NCBI GenBank assembly: GCA_963733265.1
Contig: CAVTCF010000003.1
Location: 558,001 to 622,000, forward strand
From: PALSA-1006 sp963733265
Lineage (GTDB): Bacteria > Pseudomonadota > Gammaproteobacteria > Burkholderiales > Gallionellaceae
Reading direction: 5' to 3'
DNA length: 64,000 nucleotides
The notes beneath the pieces are model-generated. The model saw nothing but the letters and a program-made list of their open reading frames with translations, searched no databases and was not told where the DNA came from. The position numbers and the translations under genes were made by a program. The number at the start of each line of letters is the position of its first letter. Positions within the stretch are counted from its first letter, which is position 1. Shown here piece after piece: positions 7,816 to 16,657 of this stretch.

Positions 7816-10185
7816 ATGCTAGCAATATCAGAAATCGGCCGTTTCAAAATTGTTCGCGAAATTTCCAAAGGCGGGCAGGGGACTGTCTATCTGGCCGAGG
7901 ATACTCAGCTTGAGCGTCAAGTCGCCATCAAAGTATTGCACGCGACGTCGCTCAAGCAAAAAGAAAGTCTTCTGCACGAAGCTCGTATTACCAGCAAATT
8001 TCAACATCCCAATATCGTGACGCTTTACGATGCCGGCGAGCATGAGGGCGTCCCTTATTTGGTTTATGCCTTCATCGAGGGCGAGACGCTGGCGCAAATG
8101 TTAAAGCGTTCCGGCATGTTATCTCAGGTATATGCGGCACGATTAATGGCCGGTGTGTTGGATGGGCTGTCGTATGCGCACCAGCATGGTGTGATGCATC
8201 TCGACGTAAAACCGGCCAATATCATCGTGGCGGCGAATGATCAGCCTATGCTGCTGGATTTTGGGATCGCACGGCATGTGGAAAATCAGGTAAATGCAAG
8301 CAATGCCATTAATGGGACTCCCCAATATATGGCACCGGAGCGTATCAGTTCTCAGGGTGCCGAATTTAGCTCGGATATATTTTCTGTGGGCATCATGTTG
8401 TATGAAATGGTCACCGGGAAGAAGGCGATAGACGGCAGCAGCGTGTTTCAAATATTGCATCGTGCGGTGCATGAAAAGGTGATCAGTCCATCCTTACTCA
8501 ATTCTGCAATTGATGAGCGGCTTGAAGTAATCATCCTTAAGGCTGTGTCGAAAAAACCGGAAGACCGTTATCAGGACGCAGCCGCTATGCGTCAGGCATT
8601 GCTGAATTATTTGGATGTTACCCAGGATGGCGGCGCGAAGGCCGGCGCGGGAAATTCGCATAGCACGCTGGATTTTCTGTTGCGGCGCATGCGTAGCAAA
8701 ACCGATTTTCCCGCAATCTCCGGCATCATCAGCGAAATCAACAAAATCGTTTCTTCAGATTCGGCAAGTCATAGCAAGTTGGCGCAAGTCATTTTGCAGG
8801 ACTTTGCGTTGACCAACAAAATTATTAAACTGGTGAACACGGTTTCGTTCAGGCAGTTTGGCGGAAATATCAACACCATCTCAAAAGCCGTGGTGATTCT
8901 TGGCTTCGATACCATCCGCAATGTCGCAATGACGCTTATCCTGCTGGAGTTTTTGCAGAATAAATCCCAGGCGGTGGAATTGAAGGACGAGGTTATTTCC
9001 GCATTCTTCTCCGGTATTCTGGCAGCCGAGCTTTCCAGCGACGGGCTACCGGGAGAAGCGGAAGAAGCAATGATCTGCGCGATGTTCTACAACTTGGGGC
9101 GCTTGCTGGCCACCTTCTATTTTTATGAAGAAAGCCGGCAAATTACCTGTTTGATGGAAGATCAAAAAATAAGCGAAGAACAGGCTGCGATCAAGGTTTT
9201 GGGCATTACATATAATCAACTTGGCGAAGGGGTGGCGAATTCCTGGAACTTCCCTCAACGCCTGGTGAGTGGGATGAAAAAGCTTCCGCCCCAGAAAATC
9301 AACAAGCCCCGCAATGATATCGAACAACTCAGTGTGAAGGTGAATCTCGCCAACGATCTGTGCAAGGTTTCTGCGATTACCGATGTCACAGAAAAAATTA
9401 ATGAGTTAACAAAGCTTTGTTTGCGCTACGAATGGGCAATGCAGGTTTCGGAGAAGACGCTTTCGTGGGCACTGGAAAATAGCCTGGATAATCTCTCAAA
9501 CCGGGCATCCATTCTCGGGATCGTTGTGCTCAAGAGCCCTCTTTTGAACAGGATTAGAAAGTGGAGCGGGAATCCCGAACCGGCAGATGCCCAGCCGGAC
9601 GATTTGGATGGCATTACGATACTCGACACATTGACGCCGGAGCTGGCCGTACCAGCACTGGTGCAGCATGATCCCGAGGCGATATTAAGCTCGGGAATTC
9701 AGGATGTGACCAATACGCTGGTTGAAGATTACAGACTGAATGACGTATTGCAGATGGTGCTCGAAACCATCTATCGAAGTCTCGTCTTCCGGCACACGCT
9801 TATTTTTATTCGTGACAACAAGCAGAACGCGATGCTCGCCAAATTCGGTTTTGGTGAGCATATTGAAGCAATACTACCCCGGCTAAAATTTACATTAAAT
9901 TTTGTGCCGGATGTATTTCATCTGGCTGTTGAAAAAGGTCTGGATCTTGTAATTCAGGATGTTCAATCACCAACGATCTCCAACAAGATTCCGGCATGGT
10001 ACCGCGACTCGATAGATGCCCAGTGTTTTGTGTTATTGCCTATCATGGTCAATAAAAAGGCAGTCGGTTTGATCTATGCGGACATGAAAGAGGCGAACAG
10101 TTTAAAAATATCTGAACGCCAGTTATCGTTGCTAAGGACTTTGCGCAATCAGGCCGTGCTTGCGATTAAGACCAAGCTTTTGTAG
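7816..10185 (+). CDS. Ser/Thr protein kinase fused to HDOD and GAF domains
   Basis: A 789-residue cytosolic signalling protein. Residues about 9-270 form a Hanks-type kinase: glycine loop SKGGQGTVYLAED, Lys in QVAIKVL, catalytic loop MHLDVKPANIIV, metal-binding LLDFGIAR and GTPQYMAPER. The catalytic HRD is HLD (Leu129), so this is a non-RD kinase, but Asp and Asn are kept and activity is plausible. Residues about 285-490 are an HDOD domain (DFPAISGIISEINKIV, VILGFDTIRNVAMTLIL). Residues about 615-789 are a GAF domain (VLQMVLETIYRSLVF through LRTLRNQAVLAI). There is no transmembrane segment, unlike many bacterial kinases of this class. Substrates are unknown. It starts 55 bases after the NTF2-like gene. 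Confidence 0.9.
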   Translation: MLAISEIGRFKIVREISKGGQGTVYLAEDTQLERQVAIKVLHATSLKQKESLLHEARITSKFQHPNIVTLYDAGEHEGVPYLVYAFIEGETLAQMLKRSGMLSQVYAARLMAGVLDGLSYAHQHGVMHLDVKPANIIVAANDQPMLLDFGIARHVENQVNASNAINGTPQYMAPERISSQGAEFSSDIFSVGIMLYEMVTGKKAIDGSSVFQILHRAVHEKVISPSLLNSAIDERLEVIILKAVSKKPEDRYQDAAAMRQALLNYLDVTQDGGAKAGAGNSHSTLDFLLRRMRSKTDFPAISGIISEINKIVSSDSASHSKLAQVILQDFALTNKIIKLVNTVSFRQFGGNINTISKAVVILGFDTIRNVAMTLILLEFLQNKSQAVELKDEVISAFFSGILAAELSSDGLPGEAEEAMICAMFYNLGRLLATFYFYEESRQITCLMEDQKISEEQAAIKVLGITYNQLGEGVANSWNFPQRLVSGMKKLPPQKINKPRNDIEQLSVKVNLANDLCKVSAITDVTEKINELTKLCLRYEWAMQVSEKTLSWALENSLDNLSNRASILGIVVLKSPLLNRIRKWSGNPEPADAQPDDLDGITILDTLTPELAVPALVQHDPEAILSSGIQDVTNTLVEDYRLNDVLQMVLETIYRSLVFRHTLIFIRDNKQNAMLAKFGFGEHIEAILPRLKFTLNFVPDVFHLAVEKGLDLVIQDVQSPTISNKIPAWYRDSIDAQCFVLLPIMVNKKAVGLIYADMKEANSLKISERQLSLLRTLRNQAVLAIKTKLL

Positions 10186-10269
10186 CGGGTCGTGCTACAG
10201 TGCAGTAATTCAGACTTGATCCGAAATTGGCTGACAGACTGCTACAATTTTTTTCGGCAGATGTTAATT

Positions 10270-11037
10270 TTATTTCTCGTTGGCAGCTTCGATCATTTGA
10301 CGAGCTAAACTTACCGGCTCTGGTAAGTCTGGCAATGCGCTACGTAAAAACCATCCCGCAGCTTCGATTTCAGATGGATCGGGTTCAATAGTTCCGTCGG
10401 CGTAATCAGCGAAGAACGCCACCATCAAGGAATCAGGGAACGGCCACGACTGGCTTCCAAAATAGCGCAGGTTGGTTATTTCTATTCCCACTTCTTCGCG
10501 AACTTCACGTACTGCACATTGCTCCAATGTTTCGCCCGCTTCCACAAATCCAGCCAAAGCGCTGAAAACACCGGGCTTGAAGTGAGGGCTACGGGCTAAC
10601 AATAGTTCATCACCACGACTAATTAGCACCATGACAGCGGGTGATATCCTGGGGTAGACAAGAAGGTTGCAGGCTGAGCACAACATTGCGAATTCGCCAG
10701 CTTTAATAGTAGTTGGCTCGCCGCATCTGCCGCAGTAGCGGTGGTTTTTCTGCCAGTCCAAAAGTTGAATGGCGCGCCCGATTATTGATATAGCTTTCGC
10801 ATCAGCCAAACTGAACAAGCTGCGTGCCGGCATCAGTACCCCGGAAATGTTGCCGGGGAGTTTGTCGAATTCTGCTGCATAGCAAGGAAGTCCCCGCCAT
10901 GTGCCGACAAACAACGCGCCCTTCGGACTTTCAAAATCCGAAGCACGTCCGCATGGAAATATATTATCTCCGTGCTGATCAATTGTAGTGAACAATTGAT
11001 TTCCACTTCTAAGCAGCCAATAACTTAATTCGTTCAT
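10270..11037 (-). CDS. nudC: NADH pyrophosphatase (NAD-cap hydrolase) NudC
   Basis: Hydrolyses NAD(H) to NMN(H) and AMP, and in the well-studied family also removes NAD caps from RNA. The 255 residues show the expected order: a variable N-terminal domain, a zinc ribbon (YCGRCGEPTT ... LCSAC), the Nudix box GFVEAGETLEQCAVREVREE, and the NudC signature SQSWPFPDSLMVAF. Length is normal. It is transcribed away from the kinase gene. Upstream, between it and the 3' end of proB, lie two strong inverted repeats, so it probably has its own promoter. Confidence 0.95.
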   Translation of the reverse strand: MNELSYWLLRSGNQLFTTIDQHGDNIFPCGRASDFESPKGALFVGTWRGLPCYAAEFDKLPGNISGVLMPARSLFSLADAKAISIIGRAIQLLDWQKNHRYCGRCGEPTTIKAGEFAMLCSACNLLVYPRISPAVMVLISRGDELLLARSPHFKPGVFSALAGFVEAGETLEQCAVREVREEVGIEITNLRYFGSQSWPFPDSLMVAFFADYADGTIEPDPSEIEAAGWFLRSALPDLPEPVSLARQMIEAANEK

Positions 11038-11114
11038 AGAAATTCGATGTTAAATGAGCCGCGTGGACTAACGATGAAACTGTTGGCCCCTCCTGCAACA
11101 GACAGCCACTTCGT

Positions 11115-11155
11115 CGCAATCTCGTTTTGTTGCTTCACAACAGAACGAGATTGCG
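11115..11155. repeat. Long hairpin between nudC and proB
   Basis: CGCAATCTCGTT (11115-11126) pairs perfectly with AACGAGATTGCG (11144-11155), and the stem continues inward with TGTTG/CAACA after one mismatch, leaving a 5-base loop. It lies downstream of proB and upstream of nudC on the minus strand. It may be a terminator without a clear T tract, a leader structure for nudC, or a mobile palindrome. Confidence 0.7.
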
Positions 11156-11188
11156 GTTACGACGTAACCTGAAGGTTAGTCTCCACCG

Positions 11189-11226
11189 CAACCTGGTAAT
11201 GCTGTAGTTACAGCATTACCAGGTTG
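11189..11226. repeat. Perfect 18-bp-arm palindrome overlapping the proB stop codon
   Basis: The arms 11189-11206 and 11209-11226 are perfect reverse complements with a 2-base spacer. The right arm encodes the last residues of ProB (NLVML), and the stop codon begins in the spacer. An RNA hairpin would be very stable, but no T tract follows, so intrinsic termination is uncertain. Confidence 0.9.
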
Positions 11227-12338
11227 TCTCTGTGAATCAACTCCGGTTCATCCACATAACCCAAAATTGTTTCTATCTCGCTGCTGGCGTGGCGTGCGAT
11301 GCGTCTGGCTTCGTCGGCATTGTAGTTGACTAGACCGCGTGCGATATCTGCACCATTTTCGTCCAGAATGGCGACCACGGCGCCGCGTTGGAATTCGCCG
11401 CTGATGTCGGTTGCGCCGATAGGTAGCAGGCTTTTCCCCTCGCTGCGCAACGCACGTACAGCGCCTGCATCCAGTTTGATTTTTCCGCTGACTTGTAAAT
11501 GATCCGCGAGCCATTGTTTACGGGCATCCAGTGACATTGCGCTGGCGGTGAGCAGGGTGCCGATAGATTCGCCTTGCAACAGGCGCGGCAGCACGTCGCG
11601 TTCGTGACCGGAAGCAATGACGGTGTGTGCGCCGCTGCGCGCCGCACGTTTGGCGGCGAGTACTTTGGTGATCATGCCGCCGCGACCAATATGACTACCC
11701 GCACCACCTGCCATTGCCTCTAGTTTGTCGTCGCCTGCTTGCGCTGCACTGATGAGTTTGGCGTTGCTGTCTTTGCGCGGGTCGGCATTGAACAGGCCGA
11801 TTTGGTCGGTGAGGATGATTAGTGCATCGGCTTCGATCAGGTTGGTGACCAATGCGCCGAGTGTGTCGTTATCTCCGAACTTGATTTCGTCGGTGACGAC
11901 TGTGTCATTCTCGTTGATGATGGGAATGACGCCGAGAGTGAGCAGGGTGCGCAGGGTCGAGCGCGCATTTAAATAGCGTTCACGATCTGTCAGATCGGCA
12001 TGGGTGAGCAGCACTTGCGCGGCACGCAGACCGTGTTTGCTGAAACTGCTTTCATAGACCTGAACTAAGCCCATCTGACCCACTGCGGCAGCGGCCTGAA
12101 GCTCGTGTACTGCGCTGGGGCGTTGCTTCCACCCCAGGCGCTGCATGCCTTCGGCAATCGCCCCGGATGAAACCAGCACGACCTCGCAGCCACGGCTGCG
12201 CAAGGTGGCAATCTGTTGTGCCCAGTTACTGATGGCGGCGATATCCAAACCTTCGCCTTGGTTGGTCACCAGGCTGCTACCGACTTTGACAACGATGCGT
12301 TTGGATTGGAGAAGAACGGTTTTCATTGGGGGAATCAT
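11208..12338 (-). CDS. proB: Glutamate 5-kinase
   Basis: First enzyme of proline synthesis; phosphorylates glutamate to glutamyl-5-phosphate in the cytosol. Residues about 8-260 are the amino-acid kinase domain (RIVVKVGSSLVTN, VVLVSSGAIAEGM, PIINENDTV, FGDNDTLGALV, GGAGSHIGRGGMITKVLAA). Residues about 280-365 are a C-terminal PUA domain (SLLPIGATDISGEFQRGAVV). The ATG at 12338 overlaps the obgE stop as ATGA, which favours translational coupling; a second ATG four codons later is an alternative. The last codons form one arm of a perfect palindrome. Confidence 0.95.
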   Translation of the reverse strand: MIPPMKTVLLQSKRIVVKVGSSLVTNQGEGLDIAAISNWAQQIATLRSRGCEVVLVSSGAIAEGMQRLGWKQRPSAVHELQAAAAVGQMGLVQVYESSFSKHGLRAAQVLLTHADLTDRERYLNARSTLRTLLTLGVIPIINENDTVVTDEIKFGDNDTLGALVTNLIEADALIILTDQIGLFNADPRKDSNAKLISAAQAGDDKLEAMAGGAGSHIGRGGMITKVLAAKRAARSGAHTVIASGHERDVLPRLLQGESIGTLLTASAMSLDARKQWLADHLQVSGKIKLDAGAVRALRSEGKSLLPIGATDISGEFQRGAVVAILDENGADIARGLVNYNADEARRIARHASSEIETILGYVDEPELIHRDNLVML

Positions 12339-13405
12339 TGCCCGTGAATAACAATCTCGGTTTCTTGTGCGCTATTGGCTATCGCTTCGCGTTCTTGCTC
12401 GGCGATTTGCGTCAAATATTCCATGATCGCGTAAGTTAATTCTTTGCATCCTTCGCCGTTGATGGCCGAGATGGCAAAGTGGCGGGTATCTTCGCCAAAT
12501 TCCTTGAGGAAGGCAGCAATCTTCTCATCACGATCTTGTAGTAAATCGAGTTTGTTCAATACCAGCCAGCGCGGCTTTTGGTAAAGTGCTTCGTCGTATT
12601 TTTTTAATTCGTTCAGGATGGCATGTGCTTCATGCACAGGGTCGACGCCTTCGTGCATCGGTGCAATATCGACCAGGTGTAATAACAAGCGGGTGCGTGC
12701 CAGATGGCGCAGAAATTGGTGTCCCAAGCCTGCACCTTCGGCTGCGCCTTCGATCAGGCCGGGAATGTCGGCAATGACAAAACTTTTTTCCGTATCAACA
12801 CGCACCACGCCCAAGTTCGGGTGTAAGGTAGTAAACGGATAATCGGCAACCTTGGGACGCGCAGCAGAAACCGCGCGGATAAATGTCGACTTGCCCGCAT
12901 TGGGCATGCCAAGCAGGCCAACATCGGCCAGCACTTTTAATTCGAGTTGCAATTCGCGGCGTTCGCCTTCTTCGCCGGGCGTGCATTGTCTGGGGGTGCG
13001 GTTGGTGCTGGATTTAAAATGAAGATTTCCCAAACCGCCTTTGCCGCCTTGGGCAAGTAATACCTTTTGCGCATCGTGCGCCAGGTCGGCGATCTGCTCA
13101 CCGGTATTGATGTCGGTAACGACCGTGCCGACGGGCATACGCAGAATGACATCGTCAGCACCTTTGCCGTAACAATCCGCACCGCGACCGGATTCACCGT
13201 TCTTGGCGCGATGGTGTTTGGCAAACCGATAGTCAACCAGCGTGTTGATATTGCGGTCGGCAACGGCATACACGCTGCCCCCCCAGCCGCCGTCACCGCC
13301 GTCAGGGCCACCTTTGGCGATGTATTTTTCACGACGAAAGCTGGCTGCGCCGTTGCCGCCGTCGCCTGCTATAACTTCGATTTTAGATTCGTCGATGAAT
13401 TTCAT
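12335..13405 (-). CDS. obgE: Obg family GTPase
   Basis: A ribosome-associated essential GTPase (356 residues) acting in late 50S assembly and stringent-response signalling. Residues 1-158 are the glycine-rich Obg fold (AGDGGNGAASFRREKYIAKG). The G domain has GMPNAGKSTF (G1), the TTLHPNLGVV switch, DIPGLIEGAAEGAGLG (G3) and NKLD (G4). The family C-terminal extension is short and ends acidic/polar. It follows rpmA as in most betaproteobacteria, but a hairpin with a T tract separates them, so expression may need read-through or a separate promoter. Confidence 0.97.
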   Translation of the reverse strand: MKFIDESKIEVIAGDGGNGAASFRREKYIAKGGPDGGDGGWGGSVYAVADRNINTLVDYRFAKHHRAKNGESGRGADCYGKGADDVILRMPVGTVVTDINTGEQIADLAHDAQKVLLAQGGKGGLGNLHFKSSTNRTPRQCTPGEEGERRELQLELKVLADVGLLGMPNAGKSTFIRAVSAARPKVADYPFTTLHPNLGVVRVDTEKSFVIADIPGLIEGAAEGAGLGHQFLRHLARTRLLLHLVDIAPMHEGVDPVHEAHAILNELKKYDEALYQKPRWLVLNKLDLLQDRDEKIAAFLKEFGEDTRHFAISAINGEGCKELTYAIMEYLTQIAEQEREAIANSAQETEIVIHGQ

Positions 13406-13465
13406 GGGTGGATTTCCGGGCAGCGCCGTTATGTCGGGCGTAGCAGTTTTTTCAAGAGCCTGTTA

Positions 13466-13496
13466 AAACAAAAAGCCCTATCGACTGATAGGGCTT
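13466..13496 (-). terminator. Hairpin terminator or attenuator between rpmA and obgE
   Basis: AAGCCCTATC (13473-13482) and GATAGGGCTT (13487-13496) form a 10-bp stem with a 4-base loop. On the minus strand the stem is followed by TTTGTTTT. It lies after rpmA and before obgE, so it should end most rplU-rpmA transcripts and make obgE expression partial. Confidence 0.85.
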
Positions 13497-13513
13497 GTCG
13501 TAGATTTCTGTGC

Positions 13514-13771
13514 TTAGGCTGGAACGATGCTTACAGTCTTGCGCTTCAAAGCGCCTTTGATCGCAAACTCAACCTTGCCGGTGATCTTGGCAAACAGAGT
13601 GTGATCTTTGCCCATGCCAACGTTATCCCCCGCGTGAACTTGTGTACCACGTTGACGAATAATGATGCTTCCTGCACTGATCAATTCACCGCCGTAGCTT
13701 TTTACGCCAAGCCGTTTTGAGTGTGAGTCGCGTCCGTTACTGGTACTACCGCCGCCTTTTTTTGATGCCAT
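13514..13771 (-). CDS. rpmA: 50S ribosomal protein L27
   Basis: An 85-residue L27 whose N-terminal tail reaches the peptidyl-transferase centre. The N-terminus MASKKGGGSTSNGRDSHSKR and the RQRGTQVHAGDNVGMGKDHT block are diagnostic. There is no N-terminal cleavage extension of the Firmicutes type. It lies 18 bases after rplU and is surely in the same transcript. Confidence 0.98.
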   Translation of the reverse strand: MASKKGGGSTSNGRDSHSKRLGVKSYGGELISAGSIIIRQRGTQVHAGDNVGMGKDHTLFAKITGKVEFAIKGALKRKTVSIVPA

Positions 13772-13789
13772 GGTGTTACTCCTTCAGAA

Positions 13790-14101
13790 TTAAGCCGAGA
13801 TACCGTCGATGCGGATTTCGGTGTAGTTTTGACGATGCCCCTGATGCTTTTGATAGTGCTTACGACGGCGCATCTTGAAGATGCTTACCTTGTCGTGACG
13901 ACCATGGGCAACAATAGTTGCTTTAACGGAAGCACCGCTCAGCAGTGGTTTGCCGACGGACAACTTGTCGCCATTGCCAACCAACAGCACTTGATCCAGC
14001 ACAATTGCGCCGCCGACATCGCCGGCAACGGTTTCAATCTTTAATGTTTCACCTTGGATAACGCGATATTGCTTACCACCGGTTTTAATTACTGCGTACA
14101 T
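13790..14101 (-). CDS. rplU: 50S ribosomal protein L21
   Basis: L21 binds 23S rRNA in the large subunit. I chose the ATG at 14101, which gives MYAVIKTGGKQYRV and the normal 103 residues; the open frame continues 13 codons further upstream but those residues are not family-like. AGCGAGGACG provides the ribosome-binding site before this ATG. The RNA-binding C-terminus KMRRRKHYQKHQGHRQ is typical. First gene of the rplU-rpmA unit. Confidence 0.97.
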   Translation of the reverse strand: MYAVIKTGGKQYRVIQGETLKIETVAGDVGGAIVLDQVLLVGNGDKLSVGKPLLSGASVKATIVAHGRHDKVSIFKMRRRKHYQKHQGHRQNYTEIRIDGISA

Positions 14102-14219
14102 AACGTCCTCGCTTGAATGCGGTTTTACAGAGCCGCGCATTATACATAAACATGGCTAATCGTCAAAACTGTTTTTTCAATAACTTGGCGCCAAGAGGAG
14201 CGCGGCAGCGAATCTCTGT

Positions 14220-14456
14220 TTAGGCAATAAAACTGGAAACAGAAGCCACATCAAATGGCCAATCAAGCTCTGCACCATTGTCCATACGCTTCAGCACCGG
14301 GATGCGCATGCCGTAGGCCGAATACAAGTTGTCATCATCAACTATCTCTATGATTACAGGCTCGATTCCTGTATTAAGAACGATCTCTTCTGCCTTCTCG
14401 CATAAATGGCAAAACTCAGTGCTGAACAGTTTTACGGTTATCCGATCAGCAGCCAA
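14220..14456 (-). CDS. Glutaredoxin-like (DUF836) protein
   Basis: A 78-residue thioredoxin-fold protein with an N-terminal CxxC (STEFCHLCEKAEEIV), the cis-proline strand RIPVLKR and a C-terminal DWPFD segment typical of the DUF836/glutaredoxin-like family. It lacks the length and glutathione-site residues of true glutaredoxins, so its reductant and substrate are uncertain. It starts 32 bases after rho on the same strand and may be a third gene of a trxA-rho-grx unit. Confidence 0.8.
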   Translation of the reverse strand: MAADRITVKLFSTEFCHLCEKAEEIVLNTGIEPVIIEIVDDDNLYSAYGMRIPVLKRMDNGAELDWPFDVASVSSFIA

Positions 14457-14488
14457 TTGATTAATCCATCCCGGCGAAATGTTTTAGA

Positions 14489-15745
14489 TTAACGGCGCAT
14501 GGATTCAAAGAATTCGGCGTTGTTCTTGGTCGCCTTTACTTTGTCCAGCAAGAATTCCATCGCTTCCAGTTCGTCCATTGGGTAAAGCAGTTTACGCAAC
14601 ACCCAGATGCGTTGCAGCAGGTCTTGCTTGATCAGCAACTCTTCTTTGCGCGTGCCGGAACGATTGACGTTGATGGCCGGATAAATGCGCTTTTCGGCCA
14701 TACGGCGATCCAGATGGATTTCCATGTTGCCGGTGCCTTTAAATTCTTCGTAGATCACGTCATCCATACGCGAACCGGTATCGACCAGTGCGGTGGCGAT
14801 GATGGTGAGCGAGCCGCCTTCTTCGATGTTACGTGCCGCGCCGAAGAAGCGTTTTGGGCGTTGCAGGGCATTCGCATCGACACCACCGGTCAACACTTTG
14901 CCGGAAGACGGGATAACGGTGTTGTATGCGCGCGCCAAACGGGTGATGGAATCCAGCAGGATGATCACATCTTTTTTGTGCTCGACCAGACGCTTGGCTT
15001 TTTCCAGCACCATTTCGGCAACTTGCACATGGCGGGTGGCCGGTTCGTCGAAGGTAGAGGCAACGACCTCACCGCGCACGGAACGGCTCATTTCGGTTAC
15101 TTCTTCCGGGCGTTCGTCGATCAGCAACACAATCAAAGTCGCATCGGGATTATTTGAAGCAATAGAGTGGGCAATGTGTTGCAGCATCACGGTCTTGCCC
15201 GATTTGGGCGAGGCGACTAGCAATCCGCGTTGTCCCTTACCGATAGGCGCAACAATATCGATGATGCGTCCCGTGATATTTTCCTCGGCACGGATGTCGC
15301 GTTCCAGCGTAATTTGCTGGGTGGGGAAAAGCGGAGTCAGGTTTTCAAACAGGATTTTGTTCTTGGCGTTTTCGGGGGCATCACCGTTTACTTTGTCAAC
15401 TTTGACCAAAGCCACATAACGCTCGCCCTCTTTAGGGGTGCGGATCTCACCTTCAATCGAATCACCCGTGTGCAGATTAAAGCGTCTTACCTGGCTTGGG
15501 CTGACGTAGATGTCGTCCGGGCCCGCGAGGTACGAAGTGTCTGGCGATCGCAGAAAGCCAAAACCATCCGGCAGCACTTCCAATGTTCCTTCACCGAAAA
15601 TGCTCTCGCCTTTTTTTGCTTGATTCTTGAGCAGGGCAAAGATCAAGTCTTGCTTGCGCATTCGGTTGGCGTTGTCGATTTGATTGGCGGTGGCCATTTC
15701 CACCAGTTCGGTAATGTGTTTGGTCTTCAGGTCTGATAAATGCAT
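14489..15745 (-). CDS. rho: Transcription termination factor Rho
   Basis: A 418-residue hexameric RNA helicase that ends untranslated transcripts. The N-terminus MHLSDLKTKHITELVEMA, the cold-shock-like RNA-binding fold (DGFGFLRSPDTSYLAGPDDIYVSPSQ read in two blocks), the Walker A GLLVASPKSGKT, Walker B VIILLDSITRLARAYN, and the R-loop/Q-loop region GGVDANALQRPKRFFGAARN are all present. Length is standard. It follows trxA by about 155 bases, a gap long enough for the autoregulated leader known for rho genes. Confidence 0.98.
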   Translation of the reverse strand: MHLSDLKTKHITELVEMATANQIDNANRMRKQDLIFALLKNQAKKGESIFGEGTLEVLPDGFGFLRSPDTSYLAGPDDIYVSPSQVRRFNLHTGDSIEGEIRTPKEGERYVALVKVDKVNGDAPENAKNKILFENLTPLFPTQQITLERDIRAEENITGRIIDIVAPIGKGQRGLLVASPKSGKTVMLQHIAHSIASNNPDATLIVLLIDERPEEVTEMSRSVRGEVVASTFDEPATRHVQVAEMVLEKAKRLVEHKKDVIILLDSITRLARAYNTVIPSSGKVLTGGVDANALQRPKRFFGAARNIEEGGSLTIIATALVDTGSRMDDVIYEEFKGTGNMEIHLDRRMAEKRIYPAINVNRSGTRKEELLIKQDLLQRIWVLRKLLYPMDELEAMEFLLDKVKATKNNAEFFESMRR

Positions 15746-15901
15746 ATAGATGGGGTGAGCGGAGGTTAAGAGGATTTTGCCGGGAAAGTGAAAAGTTATG
15801 CGGGAACGCCCCGCGCGACTAACTTGTCTTGGATGTCTGTTATGATTTTTTTATGGAGCCGAGGACGTATTCGGACAGTTGCAGGCGCGAGGTTAATGGG
15901 T

Positions 15902-16228
15902 TCAGATGTGGCTGTCAATAAATGCAGTGAGTTGGGATTTGGACAACGCGCCAACTTTGGTCGCTTCGATGTTGCCGTTTTTGAACAGCATCAATGTCGG
16001 AATGCCGCGTACACCGTATTTTTGCGGTGTTTGCTGGTTCTCGTCCACATTGAGTTTAGTGACGTTGATACGCCCATCATATTCCTTGGCAACTTCTTCG
16101 AGGATCGGGGCGATCATGCGACAGGGGCCGCACCATTCAGCCCAATAATCGACCAGAGTAGGCAACGGGGATTGCAGCACCTCTGCGGTAAAAGTGTCAT
16201 CGGTTACATAACGGATGTGTTCGCTCAT
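15902..16228 (-). CDS. trxA: Thioredoxin
   Basis: A 108-residue thioredoxin that reduces protein disulfides in the cytosol. The active site WCGPC is at residues 32-36, and the cis-proline strand GIPTLMLFKNG follows. Length is that of E. coli thioredoxin 1. It is the first gene of the trxA-rho arrangement common in proteobacteria. Confidence 0.97.
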   Translation of the reverse strand: MSEHIRYVTDDTFTAEVLQSPLPTLVDYWAEWCGPCRMIAPILEEVAKEYDGRINVTKLNVDENQQTPQKYGVRGIPTLMLFKNGNIEATKVGALSKSQLTAFIDSHI

Positions 16229-16657
16229 ATTTGTTTCTCGCTTGGTTTTAATTATTCGGGGTAGATACGGCCCAGCCGCATGGAAGTGTTTCAGATTTAG
16301 TGCGCATCGTAACTAAAAAATTCGCTGTTGGGAAGGGGGCTGATGCGCATATTGTAATTAATTGATTTTGTTTATGTATTATGCTCATAGTTCCACTTGC
16401 AACGAATTCCATAATTAAAATGAGTTGAAAAAACTGCGTATTTAAAGTCGAGATGAACGGTGAATACAAAAAATTAAAGCGTTAACTTTAGTTGGGTGTT
16501 CGTAATCTGTGGTTGATTTTGGTTAAAATTGTTTTGAGTGAAAATTTGCATTCGTGCTGATTTGGCAAGATTATGGGTGTCGCATTTGTGCCAGATGGAG
16601 ACATTTGCGCCCGCCCGTACTATTATGCATTCGATCTACTGAAACTTGGAGCGGCTC
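16229..16657. other. 429-base intergenic region, divergent promoters
   Basis: Lies between the divergent genes trxA (minus) and a membrane protein gene (plus). It is AT-rich and should hold both promoters. A 73-codon minus-strand frame at 16248-16469 lacks family resemblance and a ribosome-binding site. I see no RNA gene or repeat. Confidence 0.6.

Noticed and set aside
16248..16469. Minus-strand 73-codon frame upstream of trxA
   Set aside because: No ribosome-binding site, no recognisable protein, and it covers the expected divergent promoter region.
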